A stretch of 64,000 nucleotides of DNA from Phytopseudomonas argentinensis (lineage in GTDB: Bacteria > Pseudomonadota > Gammaproteobacteria > Pseudomonadales > Pseudomonadaceae): contig NZ_FORC01000002.1 of assembly GCF_900113905.1 (NCBI RefSeq), positions 480,487-544,486 of the forward strand, given 5' to 3'. Shown in pieces: positions 1-12,971 of this stretch (position 1 is its first letter; each line of letters starts with the position of its first letter). The position numbers and the translations under genes were made by a program. Under the pieces are notes generated by a model. The model made no database searches, had not been told where the DNA came from, and saw nothing but the letters and a program-made list of their open reading frames with translations.

Positions 1-5233
<5,233 letters not shown>

Positions 5234-5252
5234 CCGACCTGCGCGCCCCATG

Positions 5253-5284
5253 AAAAACGCCAGGCAATTGCCTGGCGTTTTTTA
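5253..5284 (+). terminator. Rho-independent terminator of purL
   Basis: A near-perfect hairpin (AACGCCAGGCAA pairing with TTGCCTGGCGTT) followed by a run of T begins about 20 bases after the purL stop. It is nearly symmetric, with A's on the left, so it could also work on the other strand, but no gene ends there from the right. Confidence 0.92.
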
Positions 5285-5509
5285 TTCAGGGCATTTGAAA
5301 GGTGCGGCGATTTCGGCTTCGCTTTGCTAAGGATTCGAATCGCCGAAGGTAGGCCGATGACCGCCTCTCGGCGCCAGTGAACGTCGCCCGATCCGGTCAG
5401 TCCGAATCTTCAGCAGTGTTGGCTGTATCACGAATCTCGCTAGGCAATGTGCCATTATGCTGTGGCATGATTAGCACATTGTTTTCAGCGACTTGCAGTG
5501 GAGTAGTTG

Positions 5510-5827
5510 ATGTACAAACTGTGTTTCTACGTACCAGAGAGCCACCTGGAAAGCGTGAAAGCCGCGGTATTCGCGCAAGGCGCAGGTCGCGTCGGCGGAT
5601 ATGAGCACTGCTGCTGGCAGGCCCAGGGGCGCGGCCAGTTCCGCCCGCTGGAAGGCAGCAAACCGTTCATCGGTCAAAGCGGTGAGCTGGCCACGGTTGC
5701 CGAGTGGAAAGTCGAGATGGTGGTCGCTGACGAGCTGATCCATAACGCCGTCAAGGCGCTGAAGAAAGCCCATCCCTATGAAGTGCCCGCCTTCGAAGTG
5801 TGGCGCTTGTCCGATCTGCAATTCTGA
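5510..5827 (+). CDS. YqfO/NIF3-like small protein
   Basis: A 105-residue protein starting MYKLCFYVPESHLESVKAA. It resembles the small stand-alone domain (CutA1/PII-like ferredoxin fold) inserted in some NIF3/YqfO proteins; Pseudomonas commonly carries this free-standing version beside purL. The ATG at 5510 is preceded by GGAG at a good distance; a TTG immediately upstream is less likely. No catalytic residues can be assigned, and the biological role is unknown. It is transcribed toward tatC and separated from it by a short hairpin. Confidence 0.85.
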   Translation: MYKLCFYVPESHLESVKAAVFAQGAGRVGGYEHCCWQAQGRGQFRPLEGSKPFIGQSGELATVAEWKVEMVVADELIHNAVKALKKAHPYEVPAFEVWRLSDLQF

Positions 5828-5830
5828 CCA

Positions 5831-5853
5831 GGCCCGCTGGTTGCCAGCAGGCC
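5831..5853. terminator. Possible bidirectional stem-loop between convergent genes
   Basis: GGCCCGCTGG, loop TTG, CCAGCAGGCC: a 10-bp stem with one mismatch between the stops of the YqfO-like gene and tatC. There is no T-run on either side, so intrinsic termination is uncertain; it may simply be a 3'-end stabilising hairpin. Confidence 0.4.
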
Positions 5854-5899
5854 ATCGATAGCACCATCCCGCCATTCATCCGCGCGCTTGGCGCCTGCC

Positions 5900-6646
5900 T
5901 CACTCGGAGATGGCCAGTTCCTGCGCGCTCTGCTGTGGACGGCGCTGGATGCTGCCGCAGGCCAGCAGGCCGACTTCGAACAGCAGCCACATCGGCACCG
6001 CCAGCATGGTCTGCGAGAACACGTCCGGCGGAGTCAGCAGCATGCCGACCACGAAGCAGCCAACGATCACGTAGGGTCGGCTGCGGCGCAGCGTGTCGAC
6101 ATCGGTCAGCCCGGCCCAGACGATGATGAAGGTGGCCACGGGAATCTCGAAGGCCAGCCCAAATGCCAGGAACAGGGCGAGGATGAAGTCCAGGTACAGG
6201 GCGATATCGGTCATCATCTCCACGCCATCGGGCGTGACGCTGGCGAAGAAGCCGAACATCATCGGGAATACCGCGAAGAACGCGAAGGCCATACCGGCAT
6301 AGAACAGCAGGATGCTGGAGACCAGCAGGGGCACGGCGATGCGCCGCTCGCGGCGATACAGCCCCGGTGCCACGAAGCCCCAGGCCTGGTGCAGCAGCAC
6401 CGGCATGCAGAGGAACACGGCAACCATCATCGTCAGCTTGAACGGCGCCAGGAACGGCGAGGTCACGCTGGTGGCGATCATGCTCGCGCCCTCGGGCAGG
6501 TAGCGGCGCAGCGGTTCGGAGATCAGCGTGTAAAGGGTCTGCGCGAACGGAAACAGGCCCAAGAAGGCCAGCACAATCGCCAGCAGGCAGCGCACCAGGC
6601 GCTTGCGCAACTCGCCCAGGTGGGCGGTCAGCGGCATGCTGCTCAT
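5900..6646 (-). CDS. tatC: Twin-arginine translocase subunit TatC
   Basis: Polytopic inner-membrane protein that recognises the twin-arginine signal and forms the core of the Tat export system for folded proteins. It has 248 residues with six hydrophobic segments. The cytoplasmic N-terminus carries the family signature HLGELRKRLVR, and the FxxPFKLTMM region (SPFLAPFKLTM) follows the second loop. Its ATG overlaps the tatB stop as ATGA, showing translational coupling. Because it sits beside a type II secretion cluster and a Tat-type phosphatase, this is probably a dedicated or secondary tat set rather than the housekeeping one. Confidence 0.95.
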   Translation of the reverse strand: MSSMPLTAHLGELRKRLVRCLLAIVLAFLGLFPFAQTLYTLISEPLRRYLPEGASMIATSVTSPFLAPFKLTMMVAVFLCMPVLLHQAWGFVAPGLYRRERRIAVPLLVSSILLFYAGMAFAFFAVFPMMFGFFASVTPDGVEMMTDIALYLDFILALFLAFGLAFEIPVATFIIVWAGLTDVDTLRRSRPYVIVGCFVVGMLLTPPDVFSQTMLAVPMWLLFEVGLLACGSIQRRPQQSAQELAISE

Positions 6647-6930
6647 GGGGTGCCCTCCGGTTTGCCGGCCACTGACTGCGGCGCGTGCAAGGTGGTGGCG
6701 CGGCGCAGATCCTGCTCCAGTTGCCGCAACGGCAGTGCATCGAGTTCCTTGTTCACGGCCTCGGCATCCAGCTCACGTTCCACTTGATCGCGCAGCATGG
6801 TCATTGCCCGTTTTGCCTGACCGAGGCCGCGGCCCAGGGTGCGGGCCGCCACCGGCAGGCGTTCCGGGCCGAGCACCAGTAACGCCACCACACTGACCAG
6901 CAGCAGTTCGGTGAAGCCTATCTCGAACAT
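6643..6930 (-). CDS. tatB: Twin-arginine translocase subunit TatB
   Basis: A 95-residue single-span membrane protein that works with TatC in the substrate receptor complex. The N-terminus reads [21 protein letters not shown], the typical TatB opening with Glu in the transmembrane segment, followed by the GPERLP hinge and an amphipathic, charged helix. It is shorter than many TatB proteins (about 140-170 residues). It overlaps tatA by one base (TGATG) and tatC by four. Confidence 0.94.
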   Translation of the reverse strand: MFEIGFTELLLVSVVALLVLGPERLPVAARTLGRGLGQAKRAMTMLRDQVERELDAEAVNKELDALPLRQLEQDLRRATTLHAPQSVAGKPEGTP

Positions 6931-7163
6931 CAGGCCTGGCGATCCGTATGGCTGTGCGATTGCTGGGCGGCTCCCGACAGCGGCGCCTGCTGTTGCACCT
7001 GGGCTGGCGCGTCGTCCGCTTCGCTATTGCTGGCCATGGATTTGCGGAAACCCTGGATGGTTTCACCCAGATCGCCACCCAGACTTTTGAGGCGTTTGCT
7101 GCCGAACAGCAGGAACACGATCAACAGCACGATGACCAGTTGCCAGATACCGATGCCACCCAT
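6930..7163 (-). CDS. tatA: Twin-arginine translocase subunit TatA
   Basis: A 77-residue pore-forming Tat subunit. The sequence begins [20 protein letters not shown], then the [14 protein letters not shown] hinge and amphipathic helix that define TatA. The tail from about residue 45 is low-complexity, rich in Gln, Ser and Ala. The start at 7163 is chosen because longer upstream extensions lack family similarity. It is the first gene of tatABC and faces a Pho-box-like triple repeat about 50 bases upstream of its ATG. Confidence 0.95.
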   Translation of the reverse strand: MGGIGIWQLVIVLLIVFLLFGSKRLKSLGGDLGETIQGFRKSMASNSEADDAPAQVQQQAPLSGAAQQSHSHTDRQA

Positions 7164-7212
7164 GAAAACTCTCCAACGCCATGAAATTGAAGGGCTAATC
7201 TGCCTGGGCTTT

Positions 7213-7241
7213 ATGACGCTACGGTGACGCGGCGATGACGA
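7213..7241 (-). promoter_or_regulatory. Pho-box-like triple repeat in the tatA/gspK divergent region
   Basis: Read on the minus strand, the 7-mers TCGTCAT, GCGTCAC and GCGTCAT start exactly 11 bases apart (7241, 7230, 7219). This is the spacing of PhoB half-sites (consensus CTGTCAT with 4-base spacers). It lies about 50 bp from the tatA start and about 70 bp from the gspK start, so it could serve either or both. Binding by PhoB is inferred. Confidence 0.7.
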
Positions 7242-7313
7242 AAAAAGGCGGCTGCCACCTCTCTGCAACATTCAGCCTGTTGACTGTCGGCTCTCTGCTT
7301 CGAGGGGTGAGCG

Positions 7314-8285
7314 ATGGGGTGCAGGCAACAACGCGGTGCAGCGTTATTGATGGTGCTGGTGGCCCTGGCCATGCTCGCCGCTGGGCTGGCCTGGATGGTG
7401 CAGCAAGGGCGCCAGCAGGTCGACGCGGTGCGCCTGCAACAGCAGCGCATCCAGGCACGGGCTCTGGAGGTCGCCGGCCTGGCATTCGCCGAGCAGGCGC
7501 TGCGCGATCCTGCCTGGCGGCAGAGCCCGCTGTTCTGGCAAGCCCTGCGTGGGCAGCCACTGCGCTATGACTTCGCCGGCGGCGCGGCGACCCTGCGCAT
7601 CCGCGATCTGCACAGTTGCTTCAACGTCAATGCGCTGGCCGGTCAGGAGGCCGAGCGGGCCGAGCGTCAGCTGCAGTATCTGCTCGGTGACGACCTGGCC
7701 GCCGAGCAACTGGTGCAGGCCCTGGCCGACTGGATCGACAGCGATGGCCAAAGCCGCCTGCACGGCGCCGAAAGCGATCAGTACCTGCGCCAGACGCCAC
7801 CTCGGCTGGCGGCCAACCAACCCATGGTGGACATGAGCGAGCTGAATCTGCTGCTTACCCCGCAGCCGGAGCGGCAGCTCAGGTATCCGCAGCTCTGTGC
7901 ATTGCCGCAGACATCGGGCTGGCGACTGAATGCCAATGCCCTGACCCTTGAGCACGTGCCCCTGCTGGAGGCGCTCTACGAGGGCGAGTTCGCACGTTCG
8001 CTGCTGGCACGCATCGTCACTGGCCGACCGGCCAACGGCTATCGTGATGCGGCGGCCTTGCGCGAGGCATTGGGCGCGGTGGACGACCTTACGTTCGAGC
8101 GGCTGAGTGAAGGACTCCTGCTCAACAGCGGCGATTTCATGCTGCAGCTCGAGTTCGAGCAGGATGGCCGTTTGATCAGCAGCCAATTCCAGGTGCAGGC
8201 TCAGGGGGTGGTGCGCTGGCACGCACAGGTGCCCGCGCAACGGGTGCAGGTGATCAGCCGGGAACCCTTGCCGTTCGCCTTGTAG
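7314..8285 (+). CDS. gspK: Type II secretion minor pseudopilin GspK
   Basis: The 323-residue tip pseudopilin of the T2SS pseudopilus. The prepilin-type leader MGCRQQRG is followed by the hydrophobic helix AALLMVLVALAML. As expected for GspK, the usual Glu at position +5 of the mature protein is absent (Met). The large C-terminal domain and RDLHSCFNVNAL block are GspK-like. It is separated from the other gsp genes by the phosphatase genes and is divergent from tatA; the RBS GAGGGG precedes the ATG. Processing needs a prepilin peptidase (PilD/XcpA), which is not encoded in this window. Confidence 0.93.
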   Translation: MGCRQQRGAALLMVLVALAMLAAGLAWMVQQGRQQVDAVRLQQQRIQARALEVAGLAFAEQALRDPAWRQSPLFWQALRGQPLRYDFAGGAATLRIRDLHSCFNVNALAGQEAERAERQLQYLLGDDLAAEQLVQALADWIDSDGQSRLHGAESDQYLRQTPPRLAANQPMVDMSELNLLLTPQPERQLRYPQLCALPQTSGWRLNANALTLEHVPLLEALYEGEFARSLLARIVTGRPANGYRDAAALREALGAVDDLTFERLSEGLLLNSGDFMLQLEFEQDGRLISSQFQVQAQGVVRWHAQVPAQRVQVISREPLPFAL

Positions 8286-8313
8286 CTAGGGTGATAGCAG
8301 GCGGTAACCTGAG

Positions 8314-8538
8314 ACCCGTTCACGATCTCTGGCTATCTGGGCGCCTGTATCCTGTGAATCGATTGCAACAAGGCAAAAGCGGCCATCGAGTGTAGGAGGG
8401 GCTTTAGCCCCGAGCTTTTTATCATGGCAAACAAAGAACTCGAGGCTAAAGCCACTCCCACGAATTACGCGACCGGCTGCTTTCGCCCCACTTTGCAGCC
8501 ATTACCGGTGCAATTACGGCGAGTGATCGTGAACGGGT
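8314..8538. repeat. Nested inverted repeats filling the gspK-uxpB gap
   Basis: The 338-bp space between the convergent gspK and uxpB stops has no gene. It contains an outer perfect inverted repeat of 14 bp, ACCCGTTCACGATC at 8314-8327 and its complement at 8525-8538. Inside is a Pseudomonas REP-like pair: GGAGGGGCTTTAGCCCC near 8395 faces GGCTAAAGCCACTCCC near 8445. The arrangement is seen directly; whether the outer repeats are the termini of a small mobile element is inference. Confidence 0.6.
8391..8464. repeat. REP-like palindromic pair
   Basis: Two inverted copies of a sequence containing GGCTTTAGCC-type palindromes, ending in TGTAGGAGG at the left and CTCCCACGA at the right. This resembles the repetitive extragenic palindromes frequent between convergent Pseudomonas genes. 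Confidence 0.7.
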
Positions 8539-8623
8539 ATGAGAAGTGAGGGCCTGGACCTCGCTGCTGCTCGATCTAGGCGAAAAGAGGCGGCACGGGA
8601 TTGCCCCGTGCCGCATGGGCAGG

Positions 8624-10669
8624 TCAGACGCCGATTTCGCCGCCGTCGTTACGCTGGATCACCACCGTCGAGGAGCGCGGGCGGACGGTGATGCCGGCTG
8701 GCGTTTCCTCGGTGGCCACGTCGGTATAGGGCCAGTTGCCCGGGTGCTGGATGTTGATGAACATCGACTTGTTGTCCGGGGTGAAGGCGATGCCGGTCAC
8801 CTCACAGCCGTTGGGGCCGACGAAGAAGCGGCGCAGGTCCACCTGGTTCTGTGCGTTGACCGGTACCTGCTGGCCATTGGTGTCGACCAGGTTGGTGGGG
8901 ATTACCGCCAGCATCTGGTCGTTGGTGTAGCTGGTCACGCTCGATTCGCCGTTGTCGGTCTGGATCCACAGGACCCCGCGGCTGTCGAAGCTCATGCCAT
9001 CCGGGCTGGCGAACTGGTTGAGCTCGGTCAGGCCGGAGCGGTTGATGTCGGGAGTTCCCGAGGCATTGGCACCGAACACGAAGATGTCCCAGGTAAAGCT
9101 GCGCTGGTCGTCGCTGTCGTGCCAACGGATCACGTGGCCGTGGCGGTTCGGGCCACGCGGGTTGGCGGCGTCGACCTGCGCGGCGGTGCGCGCGCTGTTG
9201 TTGGTGAGGGTCAGGTAGACATCGCCATTGAGCGGGTTGACGGCGGTCCATTCCGGGCGATCCATGGGGGTCGCACCGACGGCATCGGCCGCGCCCCGGG
9301 TATTGAGGATGATCCCCGGCAGGTCGGTGAACTTGGCGTCCAGGGTACTGCCATCGGTGGTCGGGGTGGTCGCTACCAACGGGATCCACGCACCGGTGCC
9401 GTCGGCATCGAAGCGCGCCACGTACAGGGTGCCGTTGTCCATGTACTTGGCGCCGGTGGCCAGGCGGTCGCTGGGGTTGGCGTCGGCTGCCTCCCAGAGG
9501 GCATCGGACACGTACTTGTACAGGTACTCGTTGTTCGAGTCGTCGCCACTGTAGAACACCACCGGCTTGCCGACCACCGGCAGTCCCGGCCAGCAGCCCT
9601 CATGGCGGAAGCGGCCCAGGGCGGTGCGCTTCACCGCACGGGTGCTGGGATCGAAAGGGTCGATTTCGACGATGTAGCCGTAAGTGCTGGCTTCGTTGCG
9701 GTAGTCGTCGGTGGCCGACGCCCCGCTTGGGGTGACGTTGAAACGGGTGAATTCGTCGTTCTGCTCCGAGGCGTCCCCGGCGGCGGTTTCCCAGCCATAT
9801 CGGCCGGTGCTGGTAGCGATACCGATACGTGCCTGATCGGCAGGGCGGGTGCTGGTATTGATGAAGATCGACGGCCAGTTCTCTTCACAGGTCAGGTAGG
9901 TGCCCCAGGGGGTATAGCCGTTGCCGCAGTTGTTGTTGGTGCCGCGGGTCTGGGTGCCGGTCGGCGAGAACTTGGTCTTCAGGTGGTCGGTGCCGCTCAG
10001 CGGACCGGAAATGTCCATGACCGTGGAGGTGGTGAAGCGGCGGTTCAGTGGGTCGTTATCGACTACCTGCCAGCGACCATTGACCTTGCTGATGCGCACG
10101 ACACCCGCGCCATGGGCGTTGATTTCCTTGCGCACTTCCTCGGCCGGGCGGCGGCCGTTGACCGTGGTCGGGCCGTTGGGGTGCAGGGCGTCTTCGTCGA
10201 TATACTCGTAGTTGACCGCCAGCAGGCCGTCTTCGGAGCTGCCGTTGATGGGAAAGTAATGCATGCCGTCATGGTGCATGCCGGCGGCGTTTTCCTGGTC
10301 GGTGGCGGTGTTGCTGCCATCGGCTTTCCAGGGGTTGGCCAGGGAATTGAACGGGGTGCCCCAGGGGGCCAGCACGTAGGCGCTGTAACCGGCCGCTACC
10401 ACGCAGGCATCGGTGCGCGAACCGGCGATGGACTGGAAGCCAAGGGCCAGTTTCGGCTCGGCCGGTGGCTCGCTCGGGGAGCTATCGTTGCTGGAGCCGC
10501 CGCCGCTGTCGAAGCAGCCGGTGAGGCCGGTGCCCGCGATCATCGCGATCGCGGCGCCCAGGCCTCCGCGCATCACGCTGCGGCGGCTCAGGTACGCATC
10601 CAGAACCGATGCCATGGGCAGGTTGCCACTGGTATTGCGATCCAGGTTATCGCCGGTATCTCGACTCAT
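8624..10669 (-). CDS. uxpB: PhoX-family alkaline phosphatase, Tat-exported lipoprotein (UxpB type)
   Basis: A 681-residue PhoX (DUF839) phosphatase that releases phosphate from organic esters using Ca/Fe cofactors. The N-terminus carries a twin-arginine motif (SRRSVMRGG, Arg29-Arg30), a hydrophobic stretch and a lipobox (LTGC, Cys52), then a Gly/Ser-rich linker. Family blocks include GNGYTPWGTYLTCEENW and the HEGCWPGLP region. In P. putida, the PhoX protein UxpB from the equivalent locus is a Tat-dependent lipoprotein secreted by the neighbouring T2SS under phosphate limitation; the same role is inferred here. An AAGGA RBS lies about 10 bases before the ATG, and a Pho-box-like site lies about 95-110 bp upstream. 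Confidence 0.92.
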   Translation of the reverse strand: MSRDTGDNLDRNTSGNLPMASVLDAYLSRRSVMRGGLGAAIAMIAGTGLTGCFDSGGGSSNDSSPSEPPAEPKLALGFQSIAGSRTDACVVAAGYSAYVLAPWGTPFNSLANPWKADGSNTATDQENAAGMHHDGMHYFPINGSSEDGLLAVNYEYIDEDALHPNGPTTVNGRRPAEEVRKEINAHGAGVVRISKVNGRWQVVDNDPLNRRFTTSTVMDISGPLSGTDHLKTKFSPTGTQTRGTNNNCGNGYTPWGTYLTCEENWPSIFINTSTRPADQARIGIATSTGRYGWETAAGDASEQNDEFTRFNVTPSGASATDDYRNEASTYGYIVEIDPFDPSTRAVKRTALGRFRHEGCWPGLPVVGKPVVFYSGDDSNNEYLYKYVSDALWEAADANPSDRLATGAKYMDNGTLYVARFDADGTGAWIPLVATTPTTDGSTLDAKFTDLPGIILNTRGAADAVGATPMDRPEWTAVNPLNGDVYLTLTNNSARTAAQVDAANPRGPNRHGHVIRWHDSDDQRSFTWDIFVFGANASGTPDINRSGLTELNQFASPDGMSFDSRGVLWIQTDNGESSVTSYTNDQMLAVIPTNLVDTNGQQVPVNAQNQVDLRRFFVGPNGCEVTGIAFTPDNKSMFINIQHPGNWPYTDVATEETPAGITVRPRSSTVVIQRNDGGEIGV

Positions 10670-10762
10670 CAGATCATGTCCTTTTTTTGGTTAAGCGGCT
10701 TGAGGAAACCGGGACTTTAGAGACCGCGTGTGATGATTTTTTGGCAGTTGTGTTAATGGCTA

Positions 10763-10780
10763 TTGAAAGCTTTATGACGC
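10763..10780 (-). promoter_or_regulatory. Pho-box-like site upstream of uxpB
   Basis: On the minus strand GCGTCAT, spacer AAAG, then CTTTCAA: two 7-mers at an 11-base step matching CTGTCAT at 5/7 each. It lies about 95 bp upstream of the phosphatase start. The first half plus spacer is identical to one half-site in front of tatA. Confidence 0.55.
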
Positions 10781-10827
10781 TAGCTTTCTGATTTATCTGA
10801 ATTTTTCAAATTTGATTCGGCCCAGGG

Positions 10828-10867
10828 CTGTCGAATAACCGCCATTAAACTGTCACATAAGCTGCCC
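10828..10867 (+). promoter_or_regulatory. Pho-box-like array upstream of the SoxB-like lipoprotein gene
   Basis: On the plus strand CTGTCGA, CCGCCAT, CTGTCAC and GCTGCCC start at 10828, 10839, 10850 and 10861, an exact 11-base period, with AT-rich spacers ATAA, TAAA and ATAA. The first and third units match CTGTCAT at 5-6 of 7 positions. It ends about 45 bp before the start codon. The likely target is the lipoprotein gene and the downstream gspC-N genes. Confidence 0.65.
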
Positions 10868-10911
10868 AGTATCCCGCCCCGACAATGCATAAAGGCGAGG
10901 CGGGCGAGGCG

Positions 10912-12546
10912 ATGACAGGCATCGGCAGACGGGACGTGATGAGCTGGATGGGCATCGGCGCGATGGCGCCGCTGCTCAGCGCCTGCTCGGGCTTCGCGAC
11001 CCCGCGGCCGGACGGGCACGCGGAGCTGGATCTGCTGTATGTCGCCGATACCCTGGATGCGCGCCAGCCGGGTCAGCCGGTGGTGCCGGCCACCCGGCTG
11101 GGACCGGTTTCCCACCTTGGACGCGCGCCCTGGCTCAGCGGCAGCCATGCCCACCAGGCGCGCAGCGAACTCAACCCGCTGCTTGATGCGCGCCTGGCCG
11201 AGGGCGTCAGCACCGGCGGCTATGCCGTGCTGGGCGCATTGCTCGAAGAACTGCGCCAGCGCCAGGGTGCCGAGCGCTGCCTGACCCTGGAGAACGGCCA
11301 GGGTTGGAACGGCAGCGGGCTGACCTATCTGACCCAGGGCGAGAGTGGCGTCCAGGGCAGCCAGCTGCTGGGCAGCGAGGTACGGGTCAGCAGCGATGAG
11401 CGAGTGTTGTGGCCACAACGCTGCGCCGGTCTCTATCGACAATTTGCCCGGCCGGTGCTGGGCGCGGGCCTGGCCGAGGATCGGGCGCAGGCACTGGGCG
11501 TGCAGCCCTTTACGCTGATCCGCCGCGCTGGCCTGCGGATCGCGGTGGTGGGAGTTACCGACCCTTATGCCGGGGACCAGCAGGCTTCCCTGAAACAGTG
11601 GTATCAGTCGCTGCTGCCGGCCTTCAAGCAGGCGCGTGGCCAGGCCGATCTGGTCATCGCCCTGGCCGATGTGGGCACCGGGCCCGGGCTGTGGCTGGCC
11701 GAGCGGCTGGGCGACGCCGATCTGCTGCTGTGCGCCCGCGGGCAGGATTTCTGGCCGGCACCCATCGAGGTGCTGCAGAGCAGCGGCAGGCGGGTGCCGG
11801 TGGTGCTCGGCGGCTGCCGGGCCAGCGGTGCCTTTCATATCGGCTGCAAGCGCCAGGCGGGGCAGTGGACCTTTGTCGCGCGCTTTCACCCGGCTTTCGA
11901 ACAGTTGCTTTCCCCAGCAGGCCAGGCCCATGCGGCAAGCCTGCGTAGCCAGTTGCAGAGCCAGCGCGCGCCCCATGCCGCCTGGCTCGATCAACCGCTG
12001 GCCAGGGCACCGCAGGCGCTGTGGCGCCGTGATACCCGCGGTGGCAGTTGGGACCGCCTGCTGCACCAGGCACTCTCCGAGGACGGCCAGATGCAGGTGC
12101 TGCTGCCCGGCCTGCGTTACGACAGCCCGGTTGCCGCCGGCCAGGCGATCACCCGTGAACAGTTGATCAGCCTGACCGGCGGCTACCCGGCTGCCGTGGT
12201 CGAGGCGCCGGTAAAGCCGCTCGAAAGCGTGCTGGAAAACGCCGCCGACCAGCTGTTCGGCGACCCCTTGTTGCTCGACAACAGCCAGGACCTGCCGCGC
12301 TGGCAGGGGCAGGCCTGGCAGGTCAGCTACAGCCCTAGTGGCAAGCGGGTTTCCGGCCTGGCGCCACTCGAAGGCCTGTGTCGCAGCGTTTCCCTGAGCG
12401 CCGATGCTCGCGGTGAACCCCTCTGGCAACGCGTGGAAACCTGGCTGAGCAGGCAGCCGGCCGACTGGCAATTGCCGGCTTTGCAGCTGCCCAGCGTGCG
12501 CTACGTGCAGGGCCATCCCGGCTGGCACCCCAGAGGCGTCAGTTGA
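10912..12546 (+). CDS. SoxB/5'-nucleotidase-like Tat lipoprotein with substituted metal ligands
   Basis: A 544-residue predicted lipoprotein. Start at 10912 follows GAGG closely; an in-frame ATG at 10885 is less likely. Arg6-Arg7 (GRRDVMSW), a hydrophobic core and lipobox LSAC (Cys25) suggest Tat export and lipid attachment. The remainder aligns by eye with SoxB-like 5'-nucleotidases, for example ENGQGWNGSG where the family has GGDTWQGS. The metal-binding signatures appear altered: DTL for DTH, NGQ for GGD, SSDE for GHWE, LAD for LSH, ARGQD for GHTHD. Phosphatase activity is therefore doubtful. Genome position, Pho-box-like promoter and translational coupling to gspC (TTGA overlap) suggest it is a substrate or accessory of this T2SS. 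Confidence 0.75.
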   Translation: MTGIGRRDVMSWMGIGAMAPLLSACSGFATPRPDGHAELDLLYVADTLDARQPGQPVVPATRLGPVSHLGRAPWLSGSHAHQARSELNPLLDARLAEGVSTGGYAVLGALLEELRQRQGAERCLTLENGQGWNGSGLTYLTQGESGVQGSQLLGSEVRVSSDERVLWPQRCAGLYRQFARPVLGAGLAEDRAQALGVQPFTLIRRAGLRIAVVGVTDPYAGDQQASLKQWYQSLLPAFKQARGQADLVIALADVGTGPGLWLAERLGDADLLLCARGQDFWPAPIEVLQSSGRRVPVVLGGCRASGAFHIGCKRQAGQWTFVARFHPAFEQLLSPAGQAHAASLRSQLQSQRAPHAAWLDQPLARAPQALWRRDTRGGSWDRLLHQALSEDGQMQVLLPGLRYDSPVAAGQAITREQLISLTGGYPAAVVEAPVKPLESVLENAADQLFGDPLLLDNSQDLPRWQGQAWQVSYSPSGKRVSGLAPLEGLCRSVSLSADARGEPLWQRVETWLSRQPADWQLPALQLPSVRYVQGHPGWHPRGVS

Positions 12547-12968
12547 CCAGCGCGCCGCGTCTGTGGAACGGCCTGTGGCTGACCCTCGCTGCGTGGCTGG
12601 CGGCGCAGTGCGTGCTGCTGCTCAGCCGTGAACCACAACCGGCCCGTGCCGCCGCCGTCGAGGTGACCGCGCCGCCCGGCCTGTTGGTGGGCCACTGGCA
12701 GTTGCAGGGCGATGACGGCGCAGTGCCGCTGACCCGCCTGCCGGTTCAGTACCTGGGCGGGCTGCGTGCGCAGCCGCTGAGCGCCACGGTGGTGGTGCTG
12801 CGCTACGACCAGCAGGTGCGCAGCTACCGCCGTGGGCAACGCCTCGCCCCCGGCATCGTGCTGCAGGACATCGACGAAACAGGGCTGATTTTCGATAACC
12901 AGGGGCGGCGCGAGCGCCTGCCCTGGCCGCCACGGCCTGCCGTGACCGGCTTCAAGCGGCAAGGATAA
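12543..12968 (+). CDS. gspC: Type II secretion protein GspC, short form
   Basis: Inner-membrane protein that links the T2SS assembly platform to the secretin. It is 141 residues: an N-terminal transmembrane helix (about 10-28), a short linker, and an HR-type domain (about 50-130; LVGHWQLQGDDGAVPL, QVRSYRRGQRLAPGIVLQDI). The PDZ or coiled-coil C-terminal domain of the usual 230-300-residue GspC is missing. The TTG start overlaps the preceding stop (TTGA), implying coupled translation. Identification rests on position before gspD and the HR pattern. Confidence 0.82.
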   Translation: MTSAPRLWNGLWLTLAAWLAAQCVLLLSREPQPARAAAVEVTAPPGLLVGHWQLQGDDGAVPLTRLPVQYLGGLRAQPLSATVVVLRYDQQVRSYRRGQRLAPGIVLQDIDETGLIFDNQGRRERLPWPPRPAVTGFKRQG

Positions 12969-12971
12969 GAG

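Noticed and set aside
8546..10720. 724-codon plus-strand frame opposite uxpB
   Set aside because: Its repetitive Gly/Val/Ala composition follows from the complementary PhoX coding sequence, which has clear signal and domain motifs.
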